Below are positions 23,828 to 34,882 of a stretch of 64,000 nt of DNA, piece by piece (the stretch's first letter is position 1; each line of letters begins with the position of its first letter). Location of the stretch: positions 1 through 64,000 of the forward strand of contig SKCR01007556.1 in the NCBI GenBank assembly GCA_019454045.1. Direction: 5' to 3'. Source of the DNA: Zanthoxylum bungeanum (taxonomy: Eukaryota > Streptophyta > Magnoliopsida > Sapindales > Rutaceae). The notes beneath the pieces were generated by a model. The model saw nothing but the letters and a program-made list of their open reading frames with translations. It was not told the origin of the DNA and ran no database searches. A program made the position numbers and the translations under genes.

Positions 23828-25097
23828 GCAGTAAATCCGGTCGTCGGACTATCCGAACACGTACGTACCTCGTACTATGTTTTTACCGATTTACAAGACA
23901 TGGTTGGCTTCTAGCAAAGCACCGTGCATACCCAATTCTCTAGAAATATTCTTAATGGATTATATAATCTATATCAGGTGTAGTATTCGTAGTATTGTGT
24001 ATAGCGATCCAGTATCGGATGTCACATGCAAGGCCTGGGGCTGGAATAGTGTCTACCCCGTACGAAGCATATATCGAATTACAAGCAACTAGTCTCTTTA
24101 AATCGGATAATCATGACCTTTTTGAATTATCTTGATGGTTGCAACCATTTAGAGTACCAGTTTTGTATCCCTGCGTGATCATCATCTCCATATGACTGAA
24201 GTGATACTTCCATCTTGACATTACACCCAATACACTACGAATCTCAATAAACCCAGAAGAGGCGTACACAGAACCTGTTAAAGTCCTGGACGACCAAAAC
24301 CAAAGCGTATTGATTGTCGCAAGTACTAGCGATGTAAGTCTCAGGTTAAGACCAAATACACCTACCCTGATGCGGATTCCCATAGACATATATTCATACT
24401 ACCAATGGGATTCTGCGGGGTCTCTCTAGAGCGAAGCTGTTTCCGTACCATCGGTAAACACAACCTCCTATCACACTTGCATAAGTATCCAATACTTAAA
24501 TATATGAGAACTATGTCGTTACGCTTCCATAACACGCACAAGTACGATACTAGTCTATTCCGCATTATCGATGTCCAGTCTCGATAATACTACGACTATG
24601 GATATTTAATGATTGAGCCTTTATGGATTGATACTGTCTCATATCTTATAATCCGGAACTAATCATAGGGACTTTTATCATTTATATATATTAAGTAATC
24701 AAATTACAAAATGATAAAATGCAATTTCATTGCTACATAATTAATTTGTACAAAAACCACAATGTCTTTTACAAATAGTGACGCTATGGGTCATAATTGT
24801 CTAACAGTTAAACCATTGGAACTCCAATTCCAATATACGACATGTGCCATTCTTCTAAGTTACAGGAATTCGACTGTATTCCAAAACAAACGACTAAGAA
24901 TATTTACTTTAAGAATAGTTTACGCCTAGTGTCAAAACTATTCTAAGGTCAATGTCATTCTTAGTATATCTATACATCAATCTAATACGCATAATGACAA
25001 CACCATTAATAAGGTATGAAATGAAAAATGTAGTTATTTTATTATTAAATAATAAAATGTACCATTCGGATTGGCACTCCAAGCACCAACTCCATCA

Positions 25098-25405
25098 AAC
25101 TCCCACTTGCTTAGTGCCAAATTGGATGGTACCGCAGTCTCATCTCTCCTCCATATGTTTATCAAATAACTTAGGAGCTAAGGTCTTGGTAAGCGGGTCT
25201 GCTATGTTTTCTTGTCCTTGAACCCTCAAGACCACTATGTCTTTTCGTTCAATAATCTCTCTAATTACGCGGTATTTCCTTACCACGTGTTTAGACTTGG
25301 AATGCGCCCTCGACTCCTAAACCTGTGCGATGGCTCCGTTATTATCACAGTATAATTGGATCGAATCCGTAATACTAGGCACAATGCCAAGTTCTGTGAT
25401 AAAAT
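25098..25405 (-). pseudogene. Copia RNase H C-terminus (B2)
   Basis: The minus strand gives ITELGIVPSITDSIQLYCDN, NGAIAQV, a stop, SKHVVRKYRVIREIIERKD, then QENIADPLTKTLAPKLFDKH and a stop near 25155. These are the hallmark end motifs of copia pol (DNNGAIAQA, SKH, ADPLTK). RNase H removes the RNA template in reverse transcription. One premature stop and loss of everything upstream make it dead. Confidence 0.85.
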
Positions 25406-25517
25406 TGGGTGATAAAAATTCCGCGACTACTACAGTAATTTCGAGAATTAACTAGAAATTGGGTGATGTGGCAAGATGTGGACCATTCATTAACAACACA
25501 AAAATCAGCCTTTACTC

Positions 25518-25525
25518 TATAAATA
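25518..25525 (+). promoter_or_regulatory. TATA-like box of LTR F
   Basis: TATAAATA at about 115 bases from the LTR start, in LTR sense orientation. Confidence 0.4.
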
Positions 25526-26610
25526 GAACATTATTCATTCATCTTTCTTATAAGTAAAAAAACGTGAGGGAGATGTGGGAAGCCTTCCCCATTTTTTTTC
25601 TCTTTTCTTTTCTTCTCATGCCACTCTTGGAGTAATTGATAATGCTTTCAAGCATACCACATGACAAGTAAGCTCTTTATTCTCTTTTATACCTTCTAAT
25701 TTCAATTTTGGGCAAGAAAGTGAAGCCTTGATTTCACTTTTTATGTTACCCTAATAATGAGAATAGCATAATTAATTTTGGGTTAGTGGATAGCATACAT
25801 TTTGGAGAAGTATTTTGAGAGTATAAACTTGTAATGAGATTTATTTGTATATGGTTATATTGAGGATATTAAGTTTGATAATTAATGATTATGGTTTGTG
25901 CTTGAGTGGAGATATTAGATGAGTTTTGAAGTTTGGAAGAGTGTTCAAGTGTTGGTGATGCATTGAGTAAATTAGGTAATGAAAAGCAAGTTAGAAACCT
26001 GGAAAATCTGGAAAATTTAACATTCGTTTCTGGATTGAGAGCTTCGCGACGTGCAAGTATCTGTTTCGCGACGCGAATACCAAAACTTCCCCAAATTTAT
26101 TTTAATTCATTCCAGATCCACCTTAGCGTGTTAGAGACCACCCTAAGGGTCTCGTATGAGCTCGTATATATACAATACACCATCATATACGTACGTTACG
26201 TTTGGAAGCAATAGAAAGTACTTAAATCGATAAACTTAGTTTAATTCAGAATATATTCCCCAACTCACTTTCTAATCCAGTCATCAACTGTAGATCATCA
26301 TAGGAACCACAAAATATTTCGGCAAAGTGACGCTATTCTAGCGGAACTTCAAATCTGTGAGTGGACAATGTCTTTTATGTTAATTTTCATTATATTATTG
26401 TATATATCATACTTATGTTTCGCTCTTAGGGCGTTAGTCGATTTTATTATAAGTTACATTTTGTTTAGCATGTTTTGAGAATGATTTAGAAATGAAATAT
26501 TTTTAGAACACAAGTTTATGGTTTTCGAGGCATGGGGGAAAACCCACTCAGTATGTAACTTGCTACAGACTTGGAATTGACAGACAGCACATGTGCACAT
26601 ATAGAGGATT

Positions 26611-26832
26611 TGGGGGACGGCGATACGTAACGCCCCCAGATTCTAGTTCAAGACTAGGGAGGACAGATGCCCATAGATCCTAGTTTTCAGAGCTTGAAGG
26701 GTAGCATAGATCCGCACCCCCAGTTCTAGTTCAGTGGCTTGGGGGACGACGATACGTAACGCCCCAAAGTCATGGATCTGCATTCCTGGCTCTAGTTAGG
26801 CGTATGGGGGGAAGGTGATACGTAACGCCCCC
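26611..26832. repeat. Three repeats of GATACGTAACGCCCC in LTR F
   Basis: GGGGGACGGCGATACGTAAC and close variants at 26612, 26741 and 26806, each ending in CGCCCC(C). They alternate with TCTAGTTCA and CATAGATCCGCACCCC-type sequence. Inverted copies of the same module lie in LTR E at about 39890-40090. Confidence 0.85.
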
Positions 26833-27232
26833 ATACGTCAGATTTTTCAAAGACAGATACAGATTAGAGAAATAGTTTTCAGTTACAGTTTACAAAAAAA
26901 GGTTCTTAGAAAAGAAAGTTTTCCGAAAACATCAGTTTTATAAGAAAGAAAAGCAGGTTTAGAAAATTTTTCTAGAAAGAAAGGAAATCGTTTTCAGTTT
27001 ATGAAAGAGAATTTCAGAAAAGATAAGTTTTACAAAAGAGTTTTCAGAAAGATTTTCATAGATAAATTCGGAGTTTTCAGACCAGAAAAGAGATTTTCTG
27101 TTTAAGTTATTTCTGAATTTTGGTTTTAAAACCCAACATCTTCGCAACAGTATTTCAGATTTTATTTTATATTGTCCACTCACTTAGATCGCTCAAACGA
27201 TCTAATCCCCTCCTAGTGTTTTATTTTGCAGG

Positions 27233-27237
27233 ACCCC
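27233..27237. repeat. Left target-site duplication of T2 (ACCCC)
   Basis: ACCCC precedes the TGTAG end and recurs at 37611-37615. Confidence 0.9.
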
Positions 27238-28541
27238 TGTAGAACACAGAAATTGGCAACGCTGTTCTAGGCTCGCAGCCCGGTTAGGAGTACGGAGTAG
27301 CCCACGGGGGAACTGAACCGGGAAAATGATTTCAGGCCGCACTCACCCCTCGCAAGGGAAGACCTCAAACCGTTGGGTTCAGAATGGTCCCTTACTTATG
27401 CCACTTGTAATGAAATAATTTATGCAATAACTTAACCGAATCTACGCAACATATATACTCAAAGATAACCTATATCTAGTTCGCATGCTTTAAAAATAAA
27501 TCATCATAACGGCAAACACACGATAACACACAATAATCTCATGAGCATATTGAACTATCAAACACGAAAAAATAAATAACAACCTAAACATAAATGTAAA
27601 TTAAATTTCTAATGCGAAAGCAAATAAATAAATCATGCATAAAGAAATAACATACTAACGACTAAATCGTGCTAAAAAACAAGGTTGGATGAAATGAAAT
27701 ATGTGTGTCTCTCAAGCGGTACGTGGCATGGTATCCCAAGTATAAACCGCACTAGCGTCCATTCGGATTCGGCTACGGAATTTACGTCTGGATTTCCATA
27801 TGATATACCACAAGAGAGAACACATATTCCATTCATCCCAAAGTCATATCACATACCAATCCACAATACTCATGCGAAATAAAGTAAAAAATAAATAAAA
27901 ATAAAGGAGGATATGTAAGATGGGTGCCCTCAGGTCTAACCTCTTAAGTCATCTTTCGGAAGCGCGTTACACGGCCGTCGGAAGGGTTGATGCTCCGCAA
28001 CTCCTCCGGTTCACTTATTCAACATTTTCCTTCGCTGTTTCGCTGTTTGGGCTGCCATTTTTTACTCTGTTTCGCTGCGGTTTATGGTTGCGGTATTGGC
28101 TCACTATTTTACGGTATTCGGGGGCTATTTTTGGTGACGTTTTGTGGGTTTTATGGGGCAATTTCCGGTGCAGTTTTGTGGGTTTTACTGGACAGTTTTG
28201 GTTGTAGTATTGGCATGAATGAAGGCTGGTTTGTGTGTGAAGCCTGTTAGTGAAGTTTACTTACGTGTTGAAGGGGGCTACCGAAGGTCGGTTAGGGCTA
28301 TGTGTTGATATGTATCACGTGGACAGAGTGAGCAGTTAATCGTGATTATGTGGCGTGAGTCTTGGTCAACGTGGCTGCGCTGGGCGCGAAGAATGAGGGG
28401 CAGTAGCGTGAAGGGTTTGCGGTGAATGGAGGGCTTTTTTTGCGTGAAGGGTTTGTGGTGAATGGAGGGCTTTTTGGTTGACGTGAGTTGAATGAGGGTT
28501 TGTGGTTACGTGGGTGACTTGCGTAGAGGCTAGTGAGTGTG
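27238..28541 (-). repeat. Truncated 3' LTR of T2
   Basis: Matches 34883 to about 36212 of the 5' LTR, then ends abruptly after GGCTAGTGAG and passes straight into the tandem array. About 1.4 kb of the LTR (the part nearest the body) has been deleted. Confidence 0.85.
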
Positions 28542-28826
28542 TCGCTGTGATATCTTCATACCCGGAGTGCCGTACCTGACGTGCTAAACCCCATACCCGA
28601 GGTGTCGCTATGATATCTACATACCTGGAGTGCCATACCCGGCAAAACTGATACTGATGTTGGTGTGTCTCCATACCCGGAGTGCCATACCCGGCAAAAC
28701 TGATACTGATGATGATGTGGGTGTGTCTCCCTACCTGGAGTGCCATACTCGGCAAAATTGATACTGATGTTGGTGTGTCTCCATATCCGGAGTGCCATAC
28801 CCGGTAAAACTGATATTGATGTTGAT
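28541..28826. repeat. Tandem units of the CATACCCGGAGTGCC type (T2)
   Basis: Five or six units linking CATACCCGGAGTGCCATACC with GGCAAAACTGATACTGATG, period about 55-63 bases. Same type as T1 at 8620-8750. Confidence 0.8.
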
Positions 28827-29603
28827 GTGGGCCTCGCCCCCGGGACTCATCCCCAAAACTGATATTGATGCTGATGTGGGCCTCGCCCCCATGACTCATC
28901 CCCAAAACTGATACTGATACTGATGTGGGCCTCGCCCCCGGCACTCATCCCCAAAACTGATATTGACACTGATGTGGGCATCGCCCCCGGGACTCATCCC
29001 CAAAACTGATACTGATACTGATGTGGGCCTCGCCCCCGGGACTCATCCCCAAAACTGATACTGATACTGATGTGCGCCTCGCCCTCGGGACTCATCCCTA
29101 AAACTGATACTGACAATGCTGATGTGGGCCTCGCCCCAGGGACTCATCCCCAAAACTGATGCTGATACTGATGTGGGCCTCGCCCCCGGGACTCATCCCC
29201 AAAACTGATACTGACAATGCTGATGTGGGCCTCGCCCCAGACGGATATTGATGTGGGCCTCAACCCTTACTGATACTGATGTGGGCCTCGCCCCCAAACT
29301 GATGCTGACGTGGGCCTCGCCCCAAATTGATACTAATGTGGGCCTCGCCCCAAACTGATACTAATGTGGGCCTCGCCTCCAAACTGATATTGATGCGGGC
29401 CTCACCCTCAAACTGATACTAATGTGGGCCTCACCCCCAAACTAATACTGATGGTGGCCTCGCCCCCAAACTGATACTGACGTGGGCATCGCCCTCAAAT
29501 TGATACTGATGCGGGCCTCGCCCCCAAACTGATACTGACGTGGGCCTCGCCCTCAAACTAATATTGATGCGGGCCTCGCCCCCAAACTGATACTGATGTG
29601 ATA
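28827..29603. repeat. Tandem array of two unit lengths, about 48 and 29 bp (T2)
   Basis: The landmark ATGTGGGCCTCGCCCC recurs about 21 times. The first nine units are 47-54 bases apart and contain GGGACTCATCCCCAAAACTG. From about 29250 the spacing drops to 27-32 bases because the GGGACTCATCCCC module is missing. The array ends where copia leader A3 begins. Confidence 0.9.
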
Positions 29604-31983
29604 TTGCATATCAAATAAAGTAACTTATTAGTTTCCAGGACCATCCTGAAAATTATTCCCAATTTGAAAATTAAACCATTTAAATACATTTTCCCTAGGA
29701 TTATGTCTTAAATGTCAATCTTTCAATTTTATCTTGATTCTAATAGTCCAACTATTTAATCAACGATTTCGGTACTATTTATTATATTGATTATTATAGT
29801 CCAACTATATTAATCAACTATACTTTAATTGTTTGAATATAGTCCAACTGTTTTATTAAAACAACAATTTAAATATTAGTCCAACTAACATTTAATATAT
29901 TTGACGAATGATATTTGTTTTGAGCGCGTATGGCTTGTAATTAAACGAATATTGCAAATTTAATTCTTGCCTCCCACTATTTTTCGGCGAGCCTCTAACC
30001 CTCTGTCGAGTACTCGGGAAACCGTGTTTCCTAGCGGGCTAGGATCCCGTTAAATATCACACAATCTTGACTTTGGCCAACAAATTGTATGATAATTAAC
30101 TAGGTAGATCTCTAAGATCAATTGGATCCAATCCAATTCCTAGATCCAGTAGGGGGACATCCAAGTCCGAAACATATATACAATATATATGCCAATATAT
30201 CCAATATATTGCCTAACCTTTTTTCCTCTGAATCAACTAAGCATTGGCTTTGGCACAACAAACTTAGTGATCCCAGTTAAGCGCGACCCATTGACCATGG
30301 AAAGCTTCGTAATCAATGTCGATGGACAAGAAGTGGTCTTGACTTTGGCCAACAAACCACAACTTGGACAAGACACCGATATGGAAAAAAGCTCTCGTGA
30401 TTCAAACACATCATCGACGGACAAAGGCCTTGACTTTGGCCAACAAGCCAATGCCAGTCTTGGATCTTGAGTAAGAATCACTCAATGGAAGGAAAAACGC
30501 TTAATATTTTACGAGGGTTTTTCGAGTGCAAATTGGCAACCAATTTATTATCTTTGTTAAGGTCTCATCATCATACACCCTTAAACATGCATTCTAACAC
30601 ATAATAAAGCACGTATAATAAAATAATAATGATATGCGGATGGATACTTTACACATTGATCCTATATCAAATCTCTAACTTTCTCTCTCTCGCTAGCACA
30701 TGTATTACTTCTACCCGTTGCACTACACTTCTAAAGAAACCTCATTTACATTGAGTGGAATAAGTGAGAAGAGAATACAAAGAATAAAGAGGTAATAAGG
30801 CTGGACACGCAGGTCCAATTAATAAATTCCAAATTTATTACAACAATTTCTAAAATTGCCCCACCCATCTAATATCCATCCGATATACATTATTCATGCA
30901 TCGCAACCATGTATTCACAAAGCATGTTATCAATCAATCTAATCAACCATCCAATGTTCAAACAACGATTTGATTTTGCTCGAGTCAAACTCGTTTTGCG
31001 AATAAGTACTCAAAATACGAATTCTTGAATTAAATTAAATTACATAATTAAATCCAATTCAATTTGTATTTAATACTAATCCATTTACTTAATTCAAATT
31101 AAATATCACACTTTATTTACCGAACCCTTACGATTTAAATTCCAAATTTAATCGTTACGGGTCTCAAAGCCCGATTAACGTCCAACATTTATTTAATTAA
31201 AGTCCAATGGGCTTTTAATTAATTTCTTAAGGTGTGGACTTTCGGTCAACTCGGGTCAAACCGATAACCAAAATCCAATCCGGGAGTTACCCCATAAGCC
31301 CAGAAATCAATTTAGGCCCATTAGGCCCAATTAAACTTTAAAGGTCCATTAGTCGCATTTGGACTTTATGGAAGCGGTTTTGGGCCCAATTGGATCCAAC
31401 CAATTTTTCCTAAACCCAACTTAGTACAACCAAGCCCAATAAGTCCATTTACAACTTTCAAAGTCCAATTTCCAAAATTAGGCCCAAATAATTAAATTAC
31501 CAGATTCCAAATTCCCAATTTAATTACCTAAAGTGTATAACATAATTAATTACCCAATTAACATTTCCAAAACACCAATTAGCCTAATTAATCATGCTCA
31601 TCAATAACAAAACATGTCCAACACATTCTATCAAAAAATCAAACCCAATCATGCTTATATTGTTCTCGGCAATTTGGGGATATTTATATCCGATTCGGTT
31701 TCAATCCAATTAAATCCACAATCGACATAAATCAACATACCCAACATGATTCAAACTCATCCAATGATTAAAATCAAAAATTCACCAAGTCAAATTTGGG
31801 CATGACATTCGGCCAACACAAAAATTTGAGGAAATTTGTTCCAAACAACATTTCATCAAATTGATCCAATCAATCTTCAATTAAAACATATTTAATCATA
31901 CTAATTCATCCAATTTCATTAAAACATTCTCAAATACATTTACCCAAATTTTAAGCCCTAATTAAATTTCATGCTTTTCAATC
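29604..31983 (-). other. Long leader-like body fragment of copia-type element A3
   Basis: Sequence between the tRNA-Met PBS of A3 and the T2 tandem array. It is AT-rich, with no recognisable Gag or Pol. A short minus-strand frame (30233-30481) is not recognisable. The sequence CTTGACTTTGGCCAACAA occurs three times at about 30066, 30340 and 30432. The other LTR of A3 is absent, so the left end is a deletion or rearrangement point. Confidence 0.5.
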
Positions 31984-31995
31984 GCTCTGATACCA
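31984..31995 (-). other. Primer-binding site of A3 (tRNA-iMet)
   Basis: Plus strand GCTCTGATACCA, the exact reverse complement of the plant tRNA-iMet PBS TGGTATCAGAGC, one base from the LTR. Confidence 0.9.
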
Positions 31996-31996
31996 T

Positions 31997-34033
31997 TGTT
32001 GGAGTTTCTACGGCCCCAAGGATCGAATATAAAGCAAGAAATATAAGTGGGAATACATCGAGGGAGTTACGGAATACTCACATCGATCGGTTGAGCGACG
32101 CGGGAGGCAACAAAAATTCGGTTTTCTGCCTACTATCATGCTCGGCAATGAGCTGCTGCAGTCCACCATTTTCGGCCTTTTGAGGTCTTCCATCAAGCTC
32201 CAAGCTTCATCAAACGATTCCAAGCTCATGGGTAGACTTCCTATCACCTTCGCATGTCTCTCGGAGTGCTAGCTCTCTTGATTTTTGCCACAAAAACCAA
32301 ACACTTTTGCTTCCTATCTCATGGTTTTTGCAAACCAGAAACAGAAGAAAATTTTCAGCCCCTTGGGCGTGTGAGAGGAAGAAGAAAGAGAAGAGAGAGA
32401 GTTGGAAAAATGTGTAAAAAAAGGTTAATTGATTCTCAAATCAATTCAACATATACCAAATATTAATAATAATATATGTCTATCAAGCTTTCAAAAAGCT
32501 TTCAACCACTTCCATAAAGTCACATCACTCAATCAATCAATGTGACAAGTTGTCACATCACTCAAAGTGACTAATGATTTGACGCTTGATGCGAGTAGCG
32601 ATTTGACGCTTGATTTGACTTGCGTGCCGCACTCGAATTAGAAATGTGAATGCGCTCGCAAACAATCTCGGGCTCGGGTTCGCTAATTCCAAATTAACGA
32701 ATTTTCTATTGCGACGTAATTTAATGATTATGCCTAGCGAAATCACTATTCACGTCGCTAACGAATTAATCCTAAATTAATTCATTCGCCCGAATTAAAA
32801 TCTAATTTTAATTCCGCGTCGAAATTCAATTTCGTTTAATATATCGAATATATTAATTTATCGATTAATTCCAAATTAATCGTTTCCTCTCATTAAATGA
32901 TATTTTATCCCAGATAAAATATCTCCGCAATTAATCTCAGATTAATTTCCTCTCTCGTCTAATTAATCCCAGATTAATTAAAGTGTGAGTCATACATCAT
33001 CGGTGAATCTTCGGGAAGCGACCCATGAGATCCCCGGATATGTTGGCAGTAAATACGGTCGTCGGACTATCCGAACACGTAAGTACCTCGTACTACATTT
33101 ATACCGATTTACAAGACAAGGTTGGCTTCTAGCAAAGTGCCATGCCTCCCAATTCTCTAGAAATATCCTTACAGGAATATAAGGATCTATATCAGGCGTA
33201 GTATACGTAGTATTGCGTATTTCGATCCAGTATCGGATGATCACATGCAAGGCCTGAGGCTGGTACAATGTCTGCCCCATACGAAGCATATATCGGATTA
33301 CGAGCAACTAGTCTCTTTATTATCGGATAATCATGACCAAGTCATATTATCCCGACGGTTGCAACCTTTTTAGAGAACCAGTTCTGTATCCCTACGCGAT
33401 CATCATCTCCATATGACTGGAGTGATACTTCCGTCTTGACATCACACCCAACACACTACGATTCTCAATATACCCAACAGAGGCGTACACAGAACCTGTT
33501 AAAGCCCTGGACGACCAAAACCAAAGTATATTGATTGTCGCAAGTATTAGCGGTGCAAGTCTCAGGTTAAGACCAAATACACCTACCCTGATTTCGGACT
33601 TCCATAGACACATAATCATACTACCAATGGAATTCCGAGGGGGTCTATCCAGAGCGAAGCTGTTTCCCTTACCATCGGTAAAACACAACCTCCTATTACA
33701 CTTGCATGAGTATCATATACCCAAATATATGGGAACTATGATGTTGTGCCCTCACAAACACGCACAAGTGTAATACTAGTCTTTTACGTATTTATCGATG
33801 TCCAATCTCGATAATACTCTGACTAGGGATATTTAATGATTCATCCTTCGTGGACTGATACTGTCTCATATCATTCTTAATCCAGGAACAAGTCATAAGG
33901 ACCTCCTATCATTTATATATCTAGGTGATCTAATCACAAATGATAAGAGTGCAATTTCCTTTGTCACATAGTTAATTTGTACAACACCATGATCTGTACA
34001 AATAGTGACGATATGGGTCATAATTGTCCAACA
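31997..34033 (-). repeat. LTR A3 (5' LTR of a minus-strand element)
   Basis: 2037 bp, TGTTGGAG...TTGTCCAACA, closely matching A5 (59896-61934) over its whole length. It adjoins a PBS on its left, so it is a 5' LTR. To its right the T2 leader resumes. Confidence 0.9.
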
Positions 34034-34862
34034 TGAGATGCGTGCGATGTATGAGATATATAAGTCAGTCTCTTGTCATTTTAAAGCTTCAATCACATTA
34101 TTGCAAGGTGCAAACTTGTCCTAGTTGAAAAGGCCCAACAAGTTTACACCTTTGCTATAACATGGCTAAACAACTTCAATGATAAGGGGCCTAAACACAG
34201 GATGGCCCATCGGCATTTTAGAAACCTTTAGCCTAATTGTCATAATATACGCACTCATCCCAGTTTAAATGGCCCAACAAGTTCGATTTTCTGACAAGAA
34301 GTCTAACTGAGTCCAAATGATGATGGTCCATAAACGTAAGCACAAGGAAATAGTTTCTATTGGTCATACAACTATGGTCTACGTGTGGGTTTACGGGAGT
34401 GTAGACAAAGGCTCTCGCTGGCGAAGGATTGCCCACAACTAGTTCTCCCCACTCAAGGGTTCGAGTGACTAAGTGAGCGCACCTTTTTTATACCTTACGG
34501 TACGTGCCAACGAGTTATGATGTTTGACTAACTGTCAAATGGATTTCCTATTGTAGATTCCCCAGAGGGAGGGTAGAGCGAACTCTCTTAAATACCCAAG
34601 CCTCCTAGGCTCTTATCGCCTTGGTGACAGGAATAAACAACAAGTCCTCCAAATTAGTCTGTCACAGTGGGCTATGGGTAATGATTATCTAGGTGCCTTC
34701 ACAGCTTTTCTTTATAGAAAGGTAGTGAAAAAAAGAAGACACCAATCCATCACCTAGCTTTAATAATGCCTTTGATTAAACCCATTCAACCCACTATAGA
34801 CACGGTTAACTAAGTACAAATCACAATCACTACAAGACATTATTTTGGGGCCGATTCTCTAT
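34034..34862 (-). other. Leader of T2
   Basis: Non-coding, parallel to T1 at about 12480-13068. It includes the shared block CCCCAGAGGGAGGGT.. near 34560. About 190 bp at 34190-34440 have no counterpart in T1. Confidence 0.7.
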
Positions 34863-34879
34863 CCCTAGTGGAGTCGCCA
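34863..34879 (-). other. Primer-binding site of T2 (tRNA-Arg)
   Basis: Plus strand CCCTAGTGGAGTCGCCA, the tRNA-Arg 3' end with one mismatch, three bases from the LTR. Confidence 0.85.
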
Positions 34880-34882
34880 GAC

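Larger units (their letters stand above)
20629..24811 (-). mobile_element. Solo LTR A2 (GTTAA duplication), split by T3
   Basis: LTR ends TGTTGGTTTC (20634) and GTCTAACA (24806), flanked by GTTAA at 20629-20633 and 24807-24811. Removing it and one duplication restores the B-family LTR sequence GGGTTAAACCATTGGAAC seen in B1 at about 3318-3335. The LTR is interrupted at 21596-23827 by T3. No internal element sequence remains. Confidence 0.9.
19058..25405 (-). mobile_element. Copia element B2: 3' LTR plus end of pol
   Basis: The LTR occupies 19058-20633 and 24812-25097 (split by A2). A minus-strand purine tract at 25098-25110 (reverse complement GCAAGTGGGAGTT) follows, then the end of copia RNase H to about 25405. 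LTR ends are TGTTGGGG and CTCCATCA. Sequence to the right is gypsy LTR F, so the rest of B2 has been lost or displaced. B1 has its body on the opposite side, so B1 and B2 are separate insertions. Confidence 0.8.

Noticed and set aside
28827..29603. Regular repeats that could suggest a CRISPR-like array
   Set aside because: Units are contiguous without unique spacers, the host is a plant, and the array is part of a retrotransposon 3' region.
30189..30470. Plus-strand ORF of 93 codons with VINVDGQEVVLTLANKPQ
   Set aside because: No homology recognised, antisense to the orientation of A3, and contains the repeated 18-base sequence; probably chance.
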